Below the pieces are notes generated by a model that searched no databases, was not told where the DNA came from, and saw nothing but the letters and a program-made list of their open reading frames with translations. From an uncultured Persicobacter sp. (GTDB lineage Bacteria; Bacteroidota; Bacteroidia; Cytophagales; Cyclobacteriaceae), in the NCBI GenBank assembly GCA_947498325.1, contig CANMKE010000005.1, forward strand, positions 1-64,000: a stretch of DNA of 64,000 nucleotides. Direction: 5' to 3'. The stretch's first letter is position 1; every line of letters begins with the position of its first letter. Below are positions 9,033 through 18,546 of the stretch, in pieces. The translations under genes and the position numbers were made by a program.

Positions 9033-9063
9033 TTGCGTTTAAGGGCAACTTCAGCGACCTTTG
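9033..9063 (+). promoter_or_regulatory. probable promoter of the TrmH-type gene
   Basis: TTG at 9033-9035, a 20-base spacer, then GACCTTTG at 9056-9063, one mismatch from TAnnTTTG. The start codon of the methyltransferase gene at 9100 lies about 30 bases beyond the expected start site. Confidence 0.45.
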
Positions 9064-9099
9064 TGAAAATCGAGAATGATCTTAGTATAAAAGGAATCC

Positions 9100-9912
9100 A
9101 TGCATATTGAAATTAATGCGCCATCGAACGAGAGGATAAAACGACTGATTAAGTTGCAGTCCAAATCTCGGGAGCGGAAGAAGAATCAGCTGTTTGTTGT
9201 TGAGGGAACCAAGGAGGTTACTTTTGCCATTGAAAATGGGCTGGTAGTTGAGGAGCTGTATTATTCGAAAGAAAAGACGGTGCAGGAACATCTGACAGCC
9301 GTAGAGCAATGCTGTACAGCGAAGGGTTTGCGCCCGCAATGGTTGGCGTGTTCTAATAATGTATTTTCAAAAATTGCCTATCGGGAAGGTACCAGCGAGA
9401 TGGTGGGCATTGTAAAGATGCGTTCGCAGCAGTTGGAAGATTTACCTTTGGGCGAAAATCCTTTGCTGATGGTTTGTGAAGGAATGGAGAAGCCTGGAAA
9501 TTTGGGGGCTTTACTTCGTACCGCGGATGCCGCAGGCGTTTCAGCCGTTATTATGGCGGACGCTCAGGTGGATTTATACAATCCAAATGCTATTCGTTCT
9601 TCGGTGGGCTGTATTTTTTCGATGCCTGTGGCTTATGACACTTCCGAGAATGTTATTAAGTTCCTCAGGGAAAAGGGCATCAAAATTTATGTAACACATA
9701 TTGAAGCGGCGGTTCCTTATTATGAGCAGGATTATAAAGGTCCGTGTGCAATTATTGCAGGTTCTGAGGCTTGGGGAGTTACTGATTTATGGGCAGAGGA
9801 GTCAGACCAAAATATCGTGATCCCGATGCGGGGCATTAACGATTCGCTGAATGTCTCGGTAGCGGCAGCCGTCGTTACTTTTGAAGCCGTTCGCCAGCGC
9901 GATATGAAGTAG
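9100..9912 (+). CDS. TrmH/SpoU-family RNA methyltransferase
   Basis: The 270-residue protein has an N-terminal L30e-like substrate-binding domain (SNERIKRLIKLQSKSRERKK, FVVEGTKEV) and a C-terminal SPOUT domain with the three family motifs: EKPGNLGALLRTADAAG (motif 1), IIAGSEAWGV (motif 2) and IPMRGINDSLNVSVAAAV (motif 3). It 2'-O-methylates a ribose in rRNA or tRNA using SAM. The layout resembles RlmB and related 23S rRNA enzymes; the exact target cannot be read. The gene is monocistronic and ends at a shared terminator. Confidence 0.88.
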   Translation: MHIEINAPSNERIKRLIKLQSKSRERKKNQLFVVEGTKEVTFAIENGLVVEELYYSKEKTVQEHLTAVEQCCTAKGLRPQWLACSNNVFSKIAYREGTSEMVGIVKMRSQQLEDLPLGENPLLMVCEGMEKPGNLGALLRTADAAGVSAVIMADAQVDLYNPNAIRSSVGCIFSMPVAYDTSENVIKFLREKGIKIYVTHIEAAVPYYEQDYKGPCAIIAGSEAWGVTDLWAEESDQNIVIPMRGINDSLNVSVAAAVVTFEAVRQRDMK

Positions 9913-9984
9913 GATCAGGCATGAACGCCTCAATTGAGGTGCTGAAATTTATAAAATGGCGACAATAAGCTTGAAAGCGGTCGC

Positions 9985-10024
9985 AAAAAAAGGGGCTTCC
10001 ATTCTTATTGGAAACCCCTTTTTT
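9985..10024. terminator. bidirectional intrinsic terminator
   Basis: AAGGGGCTTCC (9990-10000) pairs with GGAAACCCCTT (10010-10020) with one internal mismatch. There are A7 on the left and T6 on the right, so it serves both the TrmH-type gene and the convergent small gene. Confidence 0.88.
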
Positions 10025-10035
10025 ATTTCATCAAC

Positions 10036-10245
10036 TTAAAGTTCAAAGCCAATTTCCTTCATCCAGAAGGCTAAACGTTCTTCGAGTTCGGCAGCTTGTT
10101 CGCGGGGAACATTGCGATCTTCAGAAACGGTTTCCACAAACAACTCCATGGTTACGGACTCCTTTGGAACGTGTCCCTCTTTAATGAATCTTCTTAACTG
10201 ACGGACTTCCTGCTCAGCCACCTGATTTAATTTCTTCTCTGTCAT
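10036..10245 (-). CDS. small hypothetical protein
   Basis: The start at 10245 (MTEKKLNQVAEQEV) gives a 69-residue protein; an in-frame ATG 18 codons earlier would add a basic stretch without likeness to the rest. The product is charged and predicted helical, with no membrane segment, signal or cysteine. It contains a repeated acidic/basic heptad-like pattern (REQAAELEERLAFWMKE) that could form a short coiled coil. I do not recognise the family. A good terminator follows the stop, which supports the gene being real. Confidence 0.55.
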   Translation of the reverse strand: MTEKKLNQVAEQEVRQLRRFIKEGHVPKESVTMELFVETVSEDRNVPREQAAELEERLAFWMKEIGFEL

Positions 10246-10514
10246 CTTCTTTTTATTTGACTTCCGATCCAATTTTGCCGAGTGTGCTTTTAAATGCAAA
10301 ACTTTTTCAGATTAATTAATTTCTTAACAATTTGTTAACATAGTAAAATATTTTCACCCGATCGCGATATAATGATTTAGGTTAAAAATATAAATAATTA
10401 ATTCATGTCATATTTTTGAATCTTCACAATTTATCGCCGTCATTGTTCGGTTTTAAGCATTGATTATTATTGAAGATTGAAAAATTTGTAATTATTTATT
10501 GTATATTGAATTAA

Positions 10515-10740
10515 CAACAAAAAGCCATTCGATAAAAATCGAACTAATCAATCGACCAACATCCATTCTAAAAGGTCGGTAAAAACATTCGGTAACGCTG
10601 TTACCAAGCCGATAGTTGCTTGTCCAAGGCAATTATCATTTACGATAAGACTGACGAAATATTCGGTCAGACAAAAAATTAAACTTAATAGTTTATTTTG
10701 GGTTCAGTAGAGGTCTCCTTAAAATAGGAGACTTTTTTTT
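10515..10740 (+). ncRNA. candidate structured small RNA
   Basis: There is no plus-strand gene here, yet a clean terminator ends at 10740. Upstream lie four hairpins in a row: TTCGAT/ATCGAA (10528-10543, AAAA loop), 10551-10557 with 10574-10580, GGTAAC/GTTACC (10591-10605), and an 11-bp stem 10611-10621/10627-10637 with two G-U pairs. A fifth, weaker one is CTGAC/GTCAG around 10651-10670. A TATATTG at 10502-10508 could be the -7 element. No open frame of note is present. It lacks signatures of tmRNA, RNase P or SRP RNA. Function unknown. Confidence 0.5.
10713..10740 (+). terminator. intrinsic terminator of the candidate small RNA
   Basis: GTCTCC (10713-10718) pairs with GGAGAC (10727-10732) and is followed by eight T. 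No coding gene lies upstream on this strand. Confidence 0.85.
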
Positions 10741-10744
10741 GTTC

Positions 10745-10790
10745 AAAAACTAAAGCGTAAATCGATTAAAAATTACGCTTCAGTTTTTTT
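10745..10790. terminator. bidirectional terminator
   Basis: A 7-bp and an 8-bp helix separated by one mismatch (10745-10751 with 10082-10088 equivalents on the right arm at 10782-10788; 10753-10760 with 10773-10780). T7 ends the right side and A5 the left, so it closes the YgiQ gene on the minus strand and backs up the small-RNA terminator. Confidence 0.85.
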
Positions 10791-10799
10791 GTCTTTAGT

Positions 10800-12881
10800 T
10801 TATCTTCGGGACTTTCTTTTGCTATTAGGCTTGTAAGATTTTCCGCCATTATGGGTTGTTTTTGCTCTTGACTTCCCATCTCTTACGCCAGTAGTCGAGC
10901 GTTTTTTGCCGTTCCGCGTTTTTGAAGATGATTCTGATGACCCATCTGCACTTACAAATGCCTGGTGCATATCCGATTTCTTTTTATTGCGCACAGGTGA
11001 TTTCGACGGTCGGTCGTTTTTCGATTTTACAGGACCTTTGAGCAAAATAGCCTCGAGGTCTTCTCGGTTCAACTCCCGTAATCGACGACGGATGCCTTCG
11101 CGTTTTTCCGATTTGTACCAAAAGAAAAACTGATGTTGTGCCAATTTCTCTGTTTTGGTTTTTGGGGTGTAAATCGGTTTAAGCGTATAAGGGTGAACTC
11201 CTGCATAATAGGCAACCGTAGCCACCGTCATTGGGGTTGGCGTAAAATCCTGTACCTGCTCAAGCTGGAAGCCCATATTTTTGGTTTCTGCCGCCAAATT
11301 CGCCATATCTTCTTCCTTGCAACCAGGGTGCGAGGAGATGAAATAGGGAATAAGCTGCTGCTTCAAACCATGCTTTTCATTATAATGGTCAAACTTCTTC
11401 TTGAACTCATGAAAGTGTTTGAAAGAAGGTTTGCGCATCAGCTTCAGGGTATCGTCCGAGGTGTGCTCAGGGGCTACCTTCAAACGGCCAGATACATGGT
11501 GGCCAATCACCTGATCGAGGTATTTATCGAGGCTGTTGTCGCCATTTTTATTGAAACTCTTCACAAGCAGGTCATAACGGATACCACTGCCCACGAAGGC
11601 TTTTTTTACTTTCGGGTGCTGATCCACCTTTTTCAGAAGATCAACCATACTCTGGTGGTTGGTGTCGAGGTTGGAACACACCACAGGATGAATACACGAT
11701 GGGCTGACACATTTGTCACAAATCGCCTGATCTATCCCTTTTAGGTTATACATGTTGGCTGAAGGACCACCCATATCAGAAATATAGCCTTTAAAGTCAG
11801 GCATTTCTGTTACCTGTTCCACCTCTTTCATGATGGATTTTTGTGAACGGCTGGCGATAAATTTCCCCTGATGTGCAGAAATGGTACAGAACGAACAGCC
11901 CCCAAAACAGCCACGGTGCATATTGATGGAGAACTTGATCATTTCCCAGGCAGGAATTACCCCCCGTTTGTCATATTTCGGATGCGGCAGGCGGGTGAAG
12001 GGCATATCAAACGATTTGTCCATTTCCTTCTGCGTCATGGTTTTATATGGCGGGTTCATGATCAGGTGGTGTTCGCCAATCGGCTGGATGAGCCGCTTTG
12101 CATACAGCTTGTTACTTTCCTGCTCAATATGTTTGAAATTGGCAGCATAGGCCAGTTTGTCTTTCAAGCATAATTCATGAGAATGCAATTGCTGGTCTTC
12201 CCACCCTTTATTGATCGGTAAAGGCTCTTCAATAGGTCGCATAATTCCTGTTTGAGGGATATTATGCATCGAACTTAAAGGCACGCCTTTTTTTGCCAGT
12301 CGGATAATTTCACGAAGGGGTTGCTCACCCATACCGTACACCAACAGGTCGGCATTGCTACTGGCCATAATCGACGGCAAAAGTTTGTCCTGCCAGTAAT
12401 CATAATGGGTTACACGACGCAAAGAGGCCTCGATTCCACCGATCATCACGGGCACGTCAGGATATAAATCTTTCAGGATTCTCGTATAAACCGATGTAGC
12501 GTAATCGGGGCGGAATCCCGCTTCCCCTCCAGGGGTATAGGCATCATTGGATCGGCGGCGTTTGTTGGCGGTATAATGATTAACCATAGGATCCATGCAA
12601 CCACCAGTAACCCCGAAAAACAAACGCGGCTTCCCGAATTTCTTGAAATCGCGCAGGTCATCCTGCCAGTTGGGTTGCGGAACAATTGCGACACGTAAAC
12701 CTTCGGCCTCGATCATCCTGCCGATAACCGCCGCTCCGAAAGAGGGGTGATCCACATATGCATCCCCTGAAATCAGCACAACATCAATTTCATCCCACCC
12801 TCGCGAGAGTGCTTCTTTTCTGGTGATTGGCAGCCAATCGGTGATCGGGCGTTTCCCTGTTTGCATGGTCTTTTCCATCAT
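10800..12881 (-). CDS. YgiQ-family radical SAM protein
   Basis: About 693 residues from the start chosen at 12881 (MMEKTMQTGKRPITDWLP); 12878 and 12866 are possible alternatives. An N-terminal cobalamin-binding-like region (DVVLISGDAYVDHPSFGAAVIGR) is followed by the radical SAM cluster C325-x3-C329-x2-C332 in MHRGCFGGCSFC. Further conserved cysteines occur in ICDKCVSPSCIHPVC. The C-terminus is a long basic, serine/lysine-rich tail (about 80 residues) typical of low-complexity RNA-binding extensions. The family is widespread but its reaction is not established. Monocistronic, with a strong terminator. Confidence 0.88.
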   Translation of the reverse strand: MMEKTMQTGKRPITDWLPITRKEALSRGWDEIDVVLISGDAYVDHPSFGAAVIGRMIEAEGLRVAIVPQPNWQDDLRDFKKFGKPRLFFGVTGGCMDPMVNHYTANKRRRSNDAYTPGGEAGFRPDYATSVYTRILKDLYPDVPVMIGGIEASLRRVTHYDYWQDKLLPSIMASSNADLLVYGMGEQPLREIIRLAKKGVPLSSMHNIPQTGIMRPIEEPLPINKGWEDQQLHSHELCLKDKLAYAANFKHIEQESNKLYAKRLIQPIGEHHLIMNPPYKTMTQKEMDKSFDMPFTRLPHPKYDKRGVIPAWEMIKFSINMHRGCFGGCSFCTISAHQGKFIASRSQKSIMKEVEQVTEMPDFKGYISDMGGPSANMYNLKGIDQAICDKCVSPSCIHPVVCSNLDTNHQSMVDLLKKVDQHPKVKKAFVGSGIRYDLLVKSFNKNGDNSLDKYLDQVIGHHVSGRLKVAPEHTSDDTLKLMRKPSFKHFHEFKKKFDHYNEKHGLKQQLIPYFISSHPGCKEEDMANLAAETKNMGFQLEQVQDFTPTPMTVATVAYYAGVHPYTLKPIYTPKTKTEKLAQHQFFFWYKSEKREGIRRRLRELNREDLEAILLKGPVKSKNDRPSKSPVRNKKKSDMHQAFVSADGSSESSSKTRNGKKRSTTGVRDGKSRAKTTHNGGKSYKPNSKRKSRR

Positions 12882-13080
12882 ATATATTGATTGAACAAGT
12901 AAAGATACGGAAAACATTCATAAAATAGCACCAATTACCCTATAGCCTTAGTTTTCCTTAAAATCAGTCAAAATAAATGGCTATTATAAAAAAAAAGATG
13001 TGGTTTCTGTGAATTTATTGCTCATATATATATGTTAGAGCTATATTTTTATGTTTGTAAGCACCCGTATCTTGAGTTTG

Positions 13081-13833
13081 ATGAATAAGTCTTTATTTCC
13101 CACATTTGCAAATCCCCATGCATATGCTTGTACTGGAGTGGGAAAGCGTAGCGCCAATGAAGACTACTTCACGGAGGAATCCAATGATTATGGTCGATTG
13201 CTGGTGGTTTGTGATGGTGTTGGCGGTGCTGAACGAGGCGCGGAAGCTTCCAAGTATATTGCTGAACATATTGCCACGGCATGGAGAACCAATAATGCCC
13301 CTTGGCTTGCTGAGGAATTGCAGCACGAAATTCAACGAGCAGAGCTTGATTTTCGATCGGAATTTTCTTCCTCTGCAACACAGCAAATGGGCACCACTGT
13401 GGTGGTTGCGCAATGGGTGCAAGATCAAGTGATTGTGGCATGGGTTGGCGATTCCCCATTTTATCATTTTTCCGAGAACGGCGAGCAGGTTTACCGCTCC
13501 AAAGACCATTCGATGGTTCAGAACCTCATTGATGCTGGGGTCATTTCCGAAAAAGAAGGCAAGGTTTGGCCAGGCAGGAATGTAATTACCCGTAGCGTTT
13601 CTCTTCGGGGAGAAAAAACCCAGGCAGATGTTTATCAGGCGGAGGTTCAGAAAGGTGATGTATTCTTTTTGGCTACCGATGGCGTTTTGGAAGGTGTGGA
13701 TCTTCGACTTTTCAGGGCTAAAATCAAAAAAGGCCGAGACATGAATGAAATAGGCCATTGGATGAAATCTTGCTGTGAGAAGTTTTCCAAAGATAATTTC
13801 ACTTTTCATCTGGTTCAGAACAGTAATAATTAA
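13081..13833 (+). CDS. PP2C-family protein serine/threonine phosphatase
   Basis: The 250-residue product shows the PP2C metal-site motifs: GKRSANEDYF, VVCDGVGGAERG, MGTTVVVA, WVGDSPFYHF, ATDGVLEG and a late KDNFT. It needs Mn/Mg to dephosphorylate serine/threonine phosphoproteins in the cytoplasm, as in stress or kinase-phosphatase signalling. An ATG ten codons earlier (13051) lies inside TATGTTTG (13050-13057), a perfect -7 element, so I prefer the start at 13081. No partner kinase is adjacent. Confidence 0.85.
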   Translation: MNKSLFPTFANPHAYACTGVGKRSANEDYFTEESNDYGRLLVVCDGVGGAERGAEASKYIAEHIATAWRTNNAPWLAEELQHEIQRAELDFRSEFSSSATQQMGTTVVVAQWVQDQVIVAWVGDSPFYHFSENGEQVYRSKDHSMVQNLIDAGVISEKEGKVWPGRNVITRSVSLRGEKTQADVYQAEVQKGDVFFLATDGVLEGVDLRLFRAKIKKGRDMNEIGHWMKSCCEKFSKDNFTFHLVQNSNN

Positions 13834-14007
13834 TTTCAGCGATTATTTAAGCCCATTTTAATTGTAAGTTGAGGGGTTGGCGGGGTGTTTTTTCCTTTTA
13901 TTTTCTATAGCAGGCATTTATTTATAATTTATGCTTAATTATTGGGCTATATTTTTTATTTTTGTTAAAAATAAGAAGCTCTTTTTTTAGAAAATAATAA
14001 TTATCAC

Positions 14008-16068
14008 ATGCGACAGTTTTTTCTCCTCCTATTGCTCATCGCCTTGGTGCCCTATATCGGCCTATCGAAAAATGCCCCAGTCGATGTTATGCCATTACCA
14101 CAAAGTGTAAAAATTGACCAGGGACAGTACCGATTGGAACAGTCTTTCAAAATTGCCATTAATGGTGGTGGAGAACGACTTTCAAAAGCAACGACCCATT
14201 TCCTCAGAGGTCTTGATCACCGTACAGGACTTTGGTTTTCCCAGCAGTTTGTTCGTCAGGCTACCGCCGATGCCGCCTTTCCCATGCAAGTGAACGTACA
14301 GCGCACAGGTACGCTTGAAGTAGGAGAGGATGAAAGCTACAAGCTCGAAATTACGCCTTCAAAGGTAATATTGACCGCCCCAACAGATCTGGGAGCCATG
14401 CACGGGCTTACCACTTTGAGCCAGTTGGTGAAATCTGATGCCAACGGCTATTATTTTCAGGCCATGACTGTTGAGGATGCGCCACGGTTTGTATGGAGAG
14501 GGCTGATGATTGATGCCGCCCGCCATTTTATGCCGATGGATGTCATCAAGAGGAATATCGACGGAATGGCCTTTGTGAAAATGAATGTGATGCACTTTCA
14601 CCTATCGGATAATCAGGCCTGGAGAATTGAAAGCAAGAAATTCCCACAGCTTACGGAAAAGGCTTCCGATGGGGAGTTTTATACACAACAGCAGATCAAA
14701 GAGATTATTCAATACGCTGCAGATCGCGGAATTCGTGTGATGCCTGAGTTTGATGTTCCTGGTCACGCCACGGCAATTCTGGAGGCTTTCCCATCATTGG
14801 GCTCTGACCAAAACGCCATCGCTTATCAGCGGGAGGTAAATGCGGGTATTTTTGACCCAACCCTTGACCCTACCAATAAAGCGACCTATAAATTTCTGAA
14901 TACCCTTTTTACTGAAATGGCCGCGCTATTCCCTGATCCTTATTTCCATATTGGTGGTGATGAAAATGAAGGGCACCACTGGACACACAACCCCTCAATT
15001 CAGGCTTTTATGGCAAAAAATAACATCAAGGATAATCATGCCTTGCAAGCTTATTTTAACCTGAAAGTGGAGAAGATCCTTCAAAAGAATAACAAGAAGA
15101 TGATGGGTTGGGAAGAAATTCAGAATCCAGAAATTCCCACAACTGCGGTAATCCATTCCTGGAGAGGAGAAAACGAAGGCAAAGGACCAGGAGAGAGTTT
15201 GGTAACGGCGGTACAGGCAGGTTACCCAACGGTGTTGTCGAACGGTTTTTATTTGGATTTATTATTTTCTGCGGAAGATCATTACAATACTTATGTGATG
15301 CCAAAGCAGCTGACTTCGCAGAAAGAGAAGGATTTGATTCTTGGTGGTGAAGCAACCATGTGGTCGGAGCTTGTAACAGCCACAACACAGGAGAGTCGTG
15401 TATGGCCAAGAACAGCCGCAGTGGCGGAGCGTTTATGGTCTGCGGCAGATGTTCGCGATGTACGGGACATGTACCGACGATTGGATATCGTGAGTCATCA
15501 GCTGGAAATTGAAGGCCTTCAGCATATTAAATCACGTGAAGGAATTATTCGATTGTTGGCCAATGGGCAGGAAACGAACGCTTTGCATACTTTGGTACGG
15601 GTGTCCGAGCCAATGAAAGGCTATACCCGAAATCCTATGGGGACGATGTACAACAGCTATTTTTCATTCCAGAAATTTGCCGATGCCTGTGCTGCCGATG
15701 CGCCAGATGCATTGAAGTTTAAATTTTTGGTACAGGACTTTAAAGCAGGTAAACTTGATAAGTTGCAGGACATCAAAGATATGCTTCAACTGTGGCAGGC
15801 TAACGATGCCAAGTTGCAGCAAGTGATTGCACATTCTCCTATGCTAAAAGAAGTAAGTGGCTTGTCGGCGCAATTGTCTGAAGTAGCAACGATTGGCTTA
15901 CAGGGCATTGATCCAGAATTTGAACGGTCAGCGGACTGGTTGAATCAGGCGGCGAAAACATTGCACCATGCACGTCAGCAGGGTGGCCGTTGTGAGCTTC
16001 AGGTGATCAATCCAATTGCTCAGCTGATCGGACTTTCTGAACAACAAATCTCCGAAGTAGCAGACTAA
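14008..16068 (+). CDS. GH20 beta-N-acetylhexosaminidase, secreted
   Basis: A signal peptide (about residues 1-20) is followed by an N-terminal GH20b-like domain and the TIM-barrel GH20 domain. The catalytic pair is D318-E319 in HIGGDENEG, and FRWRG-like entry (RFVWRGLMIDAARHF) and HFHLSDNQAWRIE are conserved. At 686 residues it includes a C-terminal helical extension. It would release terminal GlcNAc/GalNAc from chitin oligomers or glycoconjugates in the periplasm or outside. There is no lipobox. The next gene is an aldehyde dehydrogenase 275 bases away, so it is probably transcribed alone. Confidence 0.93.
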   Translation: MRQFFLLLLLIALVPYIGLSKNAPVDVMPLPQSVKIDQGQYRLEQSFKIAINGGGERLSKATTHFLRGLDHRTGLWFSQQFVRQATADAAFPMQVNVQRTGTLEVGEDESYKLEITPSKVILTAPTDLGAMHGLTTLSQLVKSDANGYYFQAMTVEDAPRFVWRGLMIDAARHFMPMDVIKRNIDGMAFVKMNVMHFHLSDNQAWRIESKKFPQLTEKASDGEFYTQQQIKEIIQYAADRGIRVMPEFDVPGHATAILEAFPSLGSDQNAIAYQREVNAGIFDPTLDPTNKATYKFLNTLFTEMAALFPDPYFHIGGDENEGHHWTHNPSIQAFMAKNNIKDNHALQAYFNLKVEKILQKNNKKMMGWEEIQNPEIPTTAVIHSWRGENEGKGPGESLVTAVQAGYPTVLSNGFYLDLLFSAEDHYNTYVMPKQLTSQKEKDLILGGEATMWSELVTATTQESRVWPRTAAVAERLWSAADVRDVRDMYRRLDIVSHQLEIEGLQHIKSREGIIRLLANGQETNALHTLVRVSEPMKGYTRNPMGTMYNSYFSFQKFADACAADAPDALKFKFLVQDFKAGKLDKLQDIKDMLQLWQANDAKLQQVIAHSPMLKEVSGLSAQLSEVATIGLQGIDPEFERSADWLNQAAKTLHHARQQGGRCELQVINPIAQLIGLSEQQISEVAD

Positions 16069-16093
16069 GCACCTCAGATTTTTAAAAATATTG

Positions 16094-16130
16094 AAGCCCT
16101 CCGTTGTAGACACAGCGGGGGCTTTGTTGT
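16094..16130 (+). terminator. probable terminator after the hexosaminidase gene
   Basis: AAGCCC and CCG (16094-16103, with one bulged T) pair with CGG and GGGCTT (16116-16124), followed by a broken T-tract (TTGTTGTT). Confidence 0.6.
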
Positions 16131-16343
16131 TATATGACCAAAAGAAAAAGAAAAGCAGGATACAATTTGTTGTAAGGTGGTGATTGGTGGCTGTTTAGGG
16201 ATGTTCAGCCATCAAATCGTGTAATATTTAGTGAAATTCAACTCAAAATTTAAACTGCTTGCTTACCTTTAGGGGTTCTTTTGAAAAACCGACGAAGATC
16301 ACACTGAGGGTGGACAAAAAGCACGAACAAACAAAAAATTAAG

Positions 16344-17717
16344 ATGTCAGATATACTTCAAAGCATAAATCCATATACAGGGGAGGTACTTGCAACTTTC
16401 CCAAAATTGAATGAAGAAGCCATAGATAACGCCATTGACCAAAGTGCAAAGGCCTTTAAAGAATGGTCTGTAACGGGGATCGATCAGCGTTGCGAGGTAA
16501 CGAAGGCATTGGCGAAGTTATTGACAGAGAATAAGCGTTCTTTGGCAGAGATGATTACCCGAGAAATGGGCAAGCCGATTTCGGAATCTTTGGCAGAGGT
16601 GGACAAGTGTATCTTGCTGGTCAATTATTTTGCGGAGCAGGCACCAACAATCCTTCAGCCTAAAAAACTACCTTCAGACTTTGACCAAAGTTACCTGAGG
16701 TATGATCCTATTGGTACCATTGTGGCTGTGATGCCCTGGAATTTTCCGCTTTGGCAGGTGATTCGTTTTGCCGTACCAACCATGCTTGCAGGAAATGCAG
16801 TCATGCTTAAACATGCTTCTAATGTATTGGGCTGTGGCGAATTTATTCAGCAGCTTTTTCAGGCTGCGGGTTATCCGTTGGGTAGCTTTCGACATTTATT
16901 GATTGATTCAAGCCAGGTTGAGCAGGTGATTGCCCACCCTCAGGTACAGGGCGTAACGCTCACCGGAAGTGGAAATGCGGGAAAAGCCGTGGCGCAGCTT
17001 GCAGGCAAGTACCTGAAAAAATGTGTGCTTGAACTTGGGGGATCCGATGCCCTGACGATTACAGAAACCGCAGATCTGGATACAGCGACAGATCGTGCAT
17101 TCAGAAGCCGAATGATGAACAGCGGGCAAACTTGTATTGCCGCTAAGCGATTCATTGTGCACGCCTCCATTGAAGAACAGGTGATTGAAAAACTGAAAGC
17201 GCTTAATGAAAGCTGGCGTATTGGCGACCCGATGGACGAGGAAACCCAGATGAGCGTGATGTCTCGGACAGATTTGGTGGATACCGTAGAGGAACAGCTG
17301 GACAAGCTGATAGAACAGGGTGCCGAACTTGTTTTTGGTGGGAACCGAAAAGACAATCATTTCGAGCCCACTTTGCTGCGTAATATTACGACTGACATGT
17401 TGCCTTTCCACGATGAGATTTTTGGCCCTGTGGGCGTCATTGTTACTTATGAAACGGAGGCTGAAATGGTTGAGCTGATCAACGGGGTTCCGTTTGGTTT
17501 GGGCTCCTCCTTCTGGACCCAGGATGAAGCGCAGGCAGAGCGGGTTATTCCTCAGATTCAGGCAGGTGCTTTGGCCATCAACGAAATGGTGAAGTCAAGT
17601 CCAAAAATGCCTTTTGGAGGCGTAAAGGAATCAGGTTTCGGCAGGGAAATGGGCGCCGAAGGAATGCTTGAGTTTACCAATATGAAAACGGTAATTATTA
17701 ACGGTTTCAAAAAATAA
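16344..17717 (+). CDS. NAD(P)-dependent aldehyde dehydrogenase (succinate-semialdehyde type)
   Basis: 457 residues of the class 3 ALDH fold. VMPWNFPLWQ marks the cofactor-binding start, TGSGNAGKAVA the Rossmann turn, ELGGSDA the general-base region and C264 in SGQTC is the nucleophile. The short length and absence of an N-terminal extension resemble NAD-dependent succinate-semialdehyde dehydrogenase (GabD/Sad) proteins, so it may work in 4-aminobutyrate or polyamine breakdown; the substrate is inferred from overall resemblance only. LysE-family transporter follows 51 bases later on the same strand. Confidence 0.85.
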   Translation: MSDILQSINPYTGEVLATFPKLNEEAIDNAIDQSAKAFKEWSVTGIDQRCEVTKALAKLLTENKRSLAEMITREMGKPISESLAEVDKCILLVNYFAEQAPTILQPKKLPSDFDQSYLRYDPIGTIVAVMPWNFPLWQVIRFAVPTMLAGNAVMLKHASNVLGCGEFIQQLFQAAGYPLGSFRHLLIDSSQVEQVIAHPQVQGVTLTGSGNAGKAVAQLAGKYLKKCVLELGGSDALTITETADLDTATDRAFRSRMMNSGQTCIAAKRFIVHASIEEQVIEKLKALNESWRIGDPMDEETQMSVMSRTDLVDTVEEQLDKLIEQGAELVFGGNRKDNHFEPTLLRNITTDMLPFHDEIFGPVGVIVTYETEAEMVELINGVPFGLGSSFWTQDEAQAERVIPQIQAGALAINEMVKSSPKMPFGGVKESGFGREMGAEGMLEFTNMKTVIINGFKK

Positions 17718-17768
17718 TAGACTCCCATTTAATTTTTTGAAAGGGGGAAGGACTTTTCTTTTTGACGA

Positions 17769-18386
17769 ATGATACAATCAATAATCGCATTATTTATGGG
17801 TTTCGGAGGCTCCTTTGTTGGAGCAATTCCTCTGGGGCCCATTAATATGTCTATTTTAAAAGCCAGCGCACAGCGCGATATTCAGTCTGCCAAGCAAATG
17901 TGTTTTGGAGCGGCCACCGTCGAACTTCTTTTTGGAAGTGTCGCCTTATTAATCGGGGCCATGTTTATTCATTACCTTGATGCCCACCCCATCATTCGGG
18001 GAATCATTGGCGGTATTTTGGTATTGATCGGCCTGGTGGTACTTCTACTCAAACCCAAATCCTCCGACAAAGAAAGCTATTGGGCGAAATTTCCCGCCTA
18101 TTTCCGTGGGATTATCGTGGCATTACTCAATCCACAGGCTATCCCTTATTGGGTGCTGATCTTTACACTGCACCCTTTGACACAACATCAGGAGGCGCAG
18201 CATTATATAACATTGGCCTTATTCCTGATCGGGGTATTTTGTGGGAAGTACGCCATTCTCCGCTCATATTCCGTCATTGGGATGAAATACAGCGACCGGC
18301 TGATGGGGCACCAGCGGAAATTAAATGCCATACTTGGGATCATTTTCATCTTTATTGGTTTGATGCAGGTGCGTTTTCTCTTCTGA
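17769..18386 (+). CDS. LysE-family exporter
   Basis: 205 residues with six predicted membrane segments and the LysE/RhtB-type N-terminus GAIPLGPINMSILKASAQRD, which carries the family motif GPxxxxxxxxxxxxG-like pattern in its first loop. These inner-membrane proteins export amino acids or other small solutes. It starts 51 bases after the aldehyde dehydrogenase and may be co-transcribed. No substrate can be read from the sequence. Confidence 0.75.
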   Translation: MIQSIIALFMGFGGSFVGAIPLGPINMSILKASAQRDIQSAKQMCFGAATVELLFGSVALLIGAMFIHYLDAHPIIRGIIGGILVLIGLVVLLLKPKSSDKESYWAKFPAYFRGIIVALLNPQAIPYWVLIFTLHPLTQHQEAQHYITLALFLIGVFCGKYAILRSYSVIGMKYSDRLMGHQRKLNAILGIIFIFIGLMQVRFLF

Positions 18387-18546
18387 TTTATTGGCGGGTG
18401 AGGATCTTACTGCCATTTTCGATTTAGAAAAAGTGGTATTTATCGGCGGAACGTGCGGACAAAAATAATCGACCTCGCTTTCCTGCCACCTCATAGTTGA
18501 ATAAAAATCAGTAGAGAATACATTAAAATGATGGTAAGAATTCGCA

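Noticed and set aside
10515-10740. 6S RNA, tmRNA or RNase P identity for the orphan RNA
   Set aside because: There is no closing end-to-end helix as in 6S RNA, no tRNA-like end or tag ORF as in tmRNA, and no RNase P conserved core.
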